Below, piece by piece: positions 5,397-5,879 of a DNA stretch of 5,879 bases (position 1 is its first letter; the number at the start of each line of letters is the position of its first letter). A program made the translations under genes and the position numbers. Below the pieces are notes generated by a model. The model was not told the origin of the DNA, ran no database searches, and saw only the letters and a list, made by a program, of their open reading frames with translations. This DNA is from Sphingomonadaceae bacterium (lineage in GTDB: Bacteria; Pseudomonadota; Alphaproteobacteria; Sphingomonadales; Sphingomonadaceae), in NCBI GenBank assembly GCA_009923795.1, contig RFSU01000143.1, positions 1-5,879 of the forward strand, in the 5' to 3' direction.

Positions 5397-5657
5397 ATGG
5401 CAGCGCCCATTCCTTCCGGCCCATTTGTGCTTCTGGATGATGCCCGTGCGGGTGGCGCGCCCGCGCGGCTTTATTGCGACCCGCTGGAGATTCTGGAGAC
5501 GCAGGACCCGGCAGAGGTGGCGGATCTGGTTGCGCGGATTGGCGCTGGCGGGGATTGGGCCGGTTTTTTGAGTTATGAGGCGGGGCTTGCGCTGGAGGAT
5601 CGGCTTGCACCGCGCGGTCGCGCACCCAATGTGCCATTGGTCTGGTTTGCGCGCTTT
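5397..5657 (+). CDS. pabB: Aminodeoxychorismate synthase component I, N-terminal 87 codons only (truncated at a junction)
   Basis: PabB makes 4-amino-4-deoxychorismate from chorismate and ammonia, the first step to p-aminobenzoate and folate. Only the N-terminal segment is present. PFVLLDDAR (9-17), ARLYCDPLEIL (23-33), the AGFLSYEAG motif (54-62) with downstream LAPRG, and PLVWFARF (80-87) match the start of sphingomonad-type PabB proteins, which are several hundred residues long and often fused to PabC. The chorismate-binding catalytic domain is absent. ATG 5397 follows AAAGG (5386-5390) by 6 nt. The frame stays open past the break and ends with TGA at 5802-5804, but residues after about 87 are antisense to a D-Ala-D-Ala carboxypeptidase gene and are not PabB-like. 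GC over 5401-5650 is about 65% by hand count. If the junction is real, this is a dead gene; if it is a chimera, it is an intact gene cut by the artefact. Confidence 0.78.
5649..5657. other. Breakpoint between truncated pabB and truncated dacA, nine shared bases
   Basis: GCGCGCTTT can be read as the end of PabB (Ala-Arg-Phe in WFARF) and, on the minus strand, as the end of the carboxypeptidase match (Lys-Ala-Arg in MTRKAR). Each protein stops looking like its family on the far side. No insertion sequence, target duplication or tRNA lies at the join. Confidence 0.7.
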
Positions 5658-5879
5658 GCGGGTCATCAACTGGGCAAAATTGGATTCAGTGCCGCCGATG
5701 TTTTCGGCAATCACGGATGCCACATCATTGGCCGAGCGGGTCACCAGTGCTTTGATTGCATCTTCGACGGTAATCGTATCGCCAGCAGACACGCCCAATT
5801 TTGAGGGAGCCTGACGCTGGGCATGGGCCGAGACCTTCAATTCGGTCGAAAGTGTCATTTTGCCGCGATCGAGTTGTTC
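5649..5879 (-). CDS. D-alanyl-D-alanine carboxypeptidase (S11 family) internal fragment, open at right edge
   Basis: Fragment of a DacA/PBP5-type carboxypeptidase that trims the terminal D-Ala from peptidoglycan stem peptides in the periplasm. The 77 visible residues include LDRGKMTL (3-10), QAPSKLGVSAGDTITVEDAI (23-42), and LVTRSANDVA (45-54), in which Ser49-Ala50-Asn51 is the SxN catalytic motif. FAQLMTRKAR (68-77) follows. The SxxK nucleophile motif lies upstream, beyond the window, and the KTG motif and C-terminal domain are missing because the match ends at about 5649. The frame continues as antisense pabB down to 5295 with no family resemblance. GC over 5658-5879 is about 54.5% by hand count, lower than the pabB side. 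Either a rearranged pseudogene or a piece of another locus joined in assembly. Whether it is dacA or a paralogue cannot be told, so no symbol is given. Confidence 0.82.

Noticed and set aside
5299..5637. N-terminal extension of map by about 113 codons
   Set aside because: The extra residues are rich in Pro, Arg and Ala, lie antisense to pabB and beyond the predicted promoter, and do not resemble map proteins.
5658..5804. Continuation of the pabB frame to the TGA at 5802-5804 as a 135-residue protein
   Set aside because: Residues after about 87 are the antisense of a carboxypeptidase fragment containing the SxN motif, so the tail is a by-product of the junction and not PabB.

Overview
The window reads as a piece of an alphaproteobacterial chromosome, most likely Sphingomonadales. 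The grounds are GC-rich DNA, a glutamine synthetase and PII protein of alphaproteobacterial style arranged glnB-glnA, a nearby map gene divergent from pabB, and weak, often non-canonical translation signals. The taxonomic call is recognition from memory, not a search.

Layout. All complete genes lie on the minus strand. From right to left in transcription order they are: map (methionine aminopeptidase, 4468-5298), glnB (PII protein, 3898-4236), glnA (type I glutamine synthetase, 2403-3812, followed by a clear intrinsic terminator at 2343-2369), an exported M20 metallopeptidase (942-2276), and the N-terminal 288 codons of an NAD(P)-dependent aldehyde dehydrogenase (866 down to the left edge). 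On the plus strand pabB (aminodeoxychorismate synthase component I) starts at 5397, divergent from map. After about 87 codons it breaks and runs into a minus-strand fragment of a D-alanyl-D-alanine carboxypeptidase (dacA-like) that continues past the right edge.

How the genes work together. glnB and glnA form a nitrogen-assimilation unit. The PII protein keeps the uridylylation tyrosine (Tyr51) and the glutamine synthetase keeps the adenylylation tyrosine (Tyr398), so the classical GlnD/GlnB/GlnE cascade is probably intact. A near-consensus sigma-54 promoter (4272-4288) lies just upstream of glnB, and an NtrC-like dyad is centred about 106 bp upstream of the predicted start. The other genes are not obviously part of this unit. 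The M20 peptidase has its own position after the glnA terminator, and the aldehyde dehydrogenase lies behind a 16-bp palindrome that overlaps the peptidase stop codon and may be an operator.

The window is mostly ordinary housekeeping and metabolic DNA; I see no mobile element, CRISPR array, RNA gene or unknown defence-type system. The main oddity is the pabB/dacA junction near 5649-5657, where two unrelated, oppositely oriented, truncated genes meet over nine shared bases and GC content changes from about 65% to about 54%. An assembly or amplification chimera is at least as likely as a real rearrangement. Smaller points of interest are a probable leaderless map transcript, clustering of GANTC (CcrM-type) sites in the intergenic DNA, and a terminator that faces against the genes.
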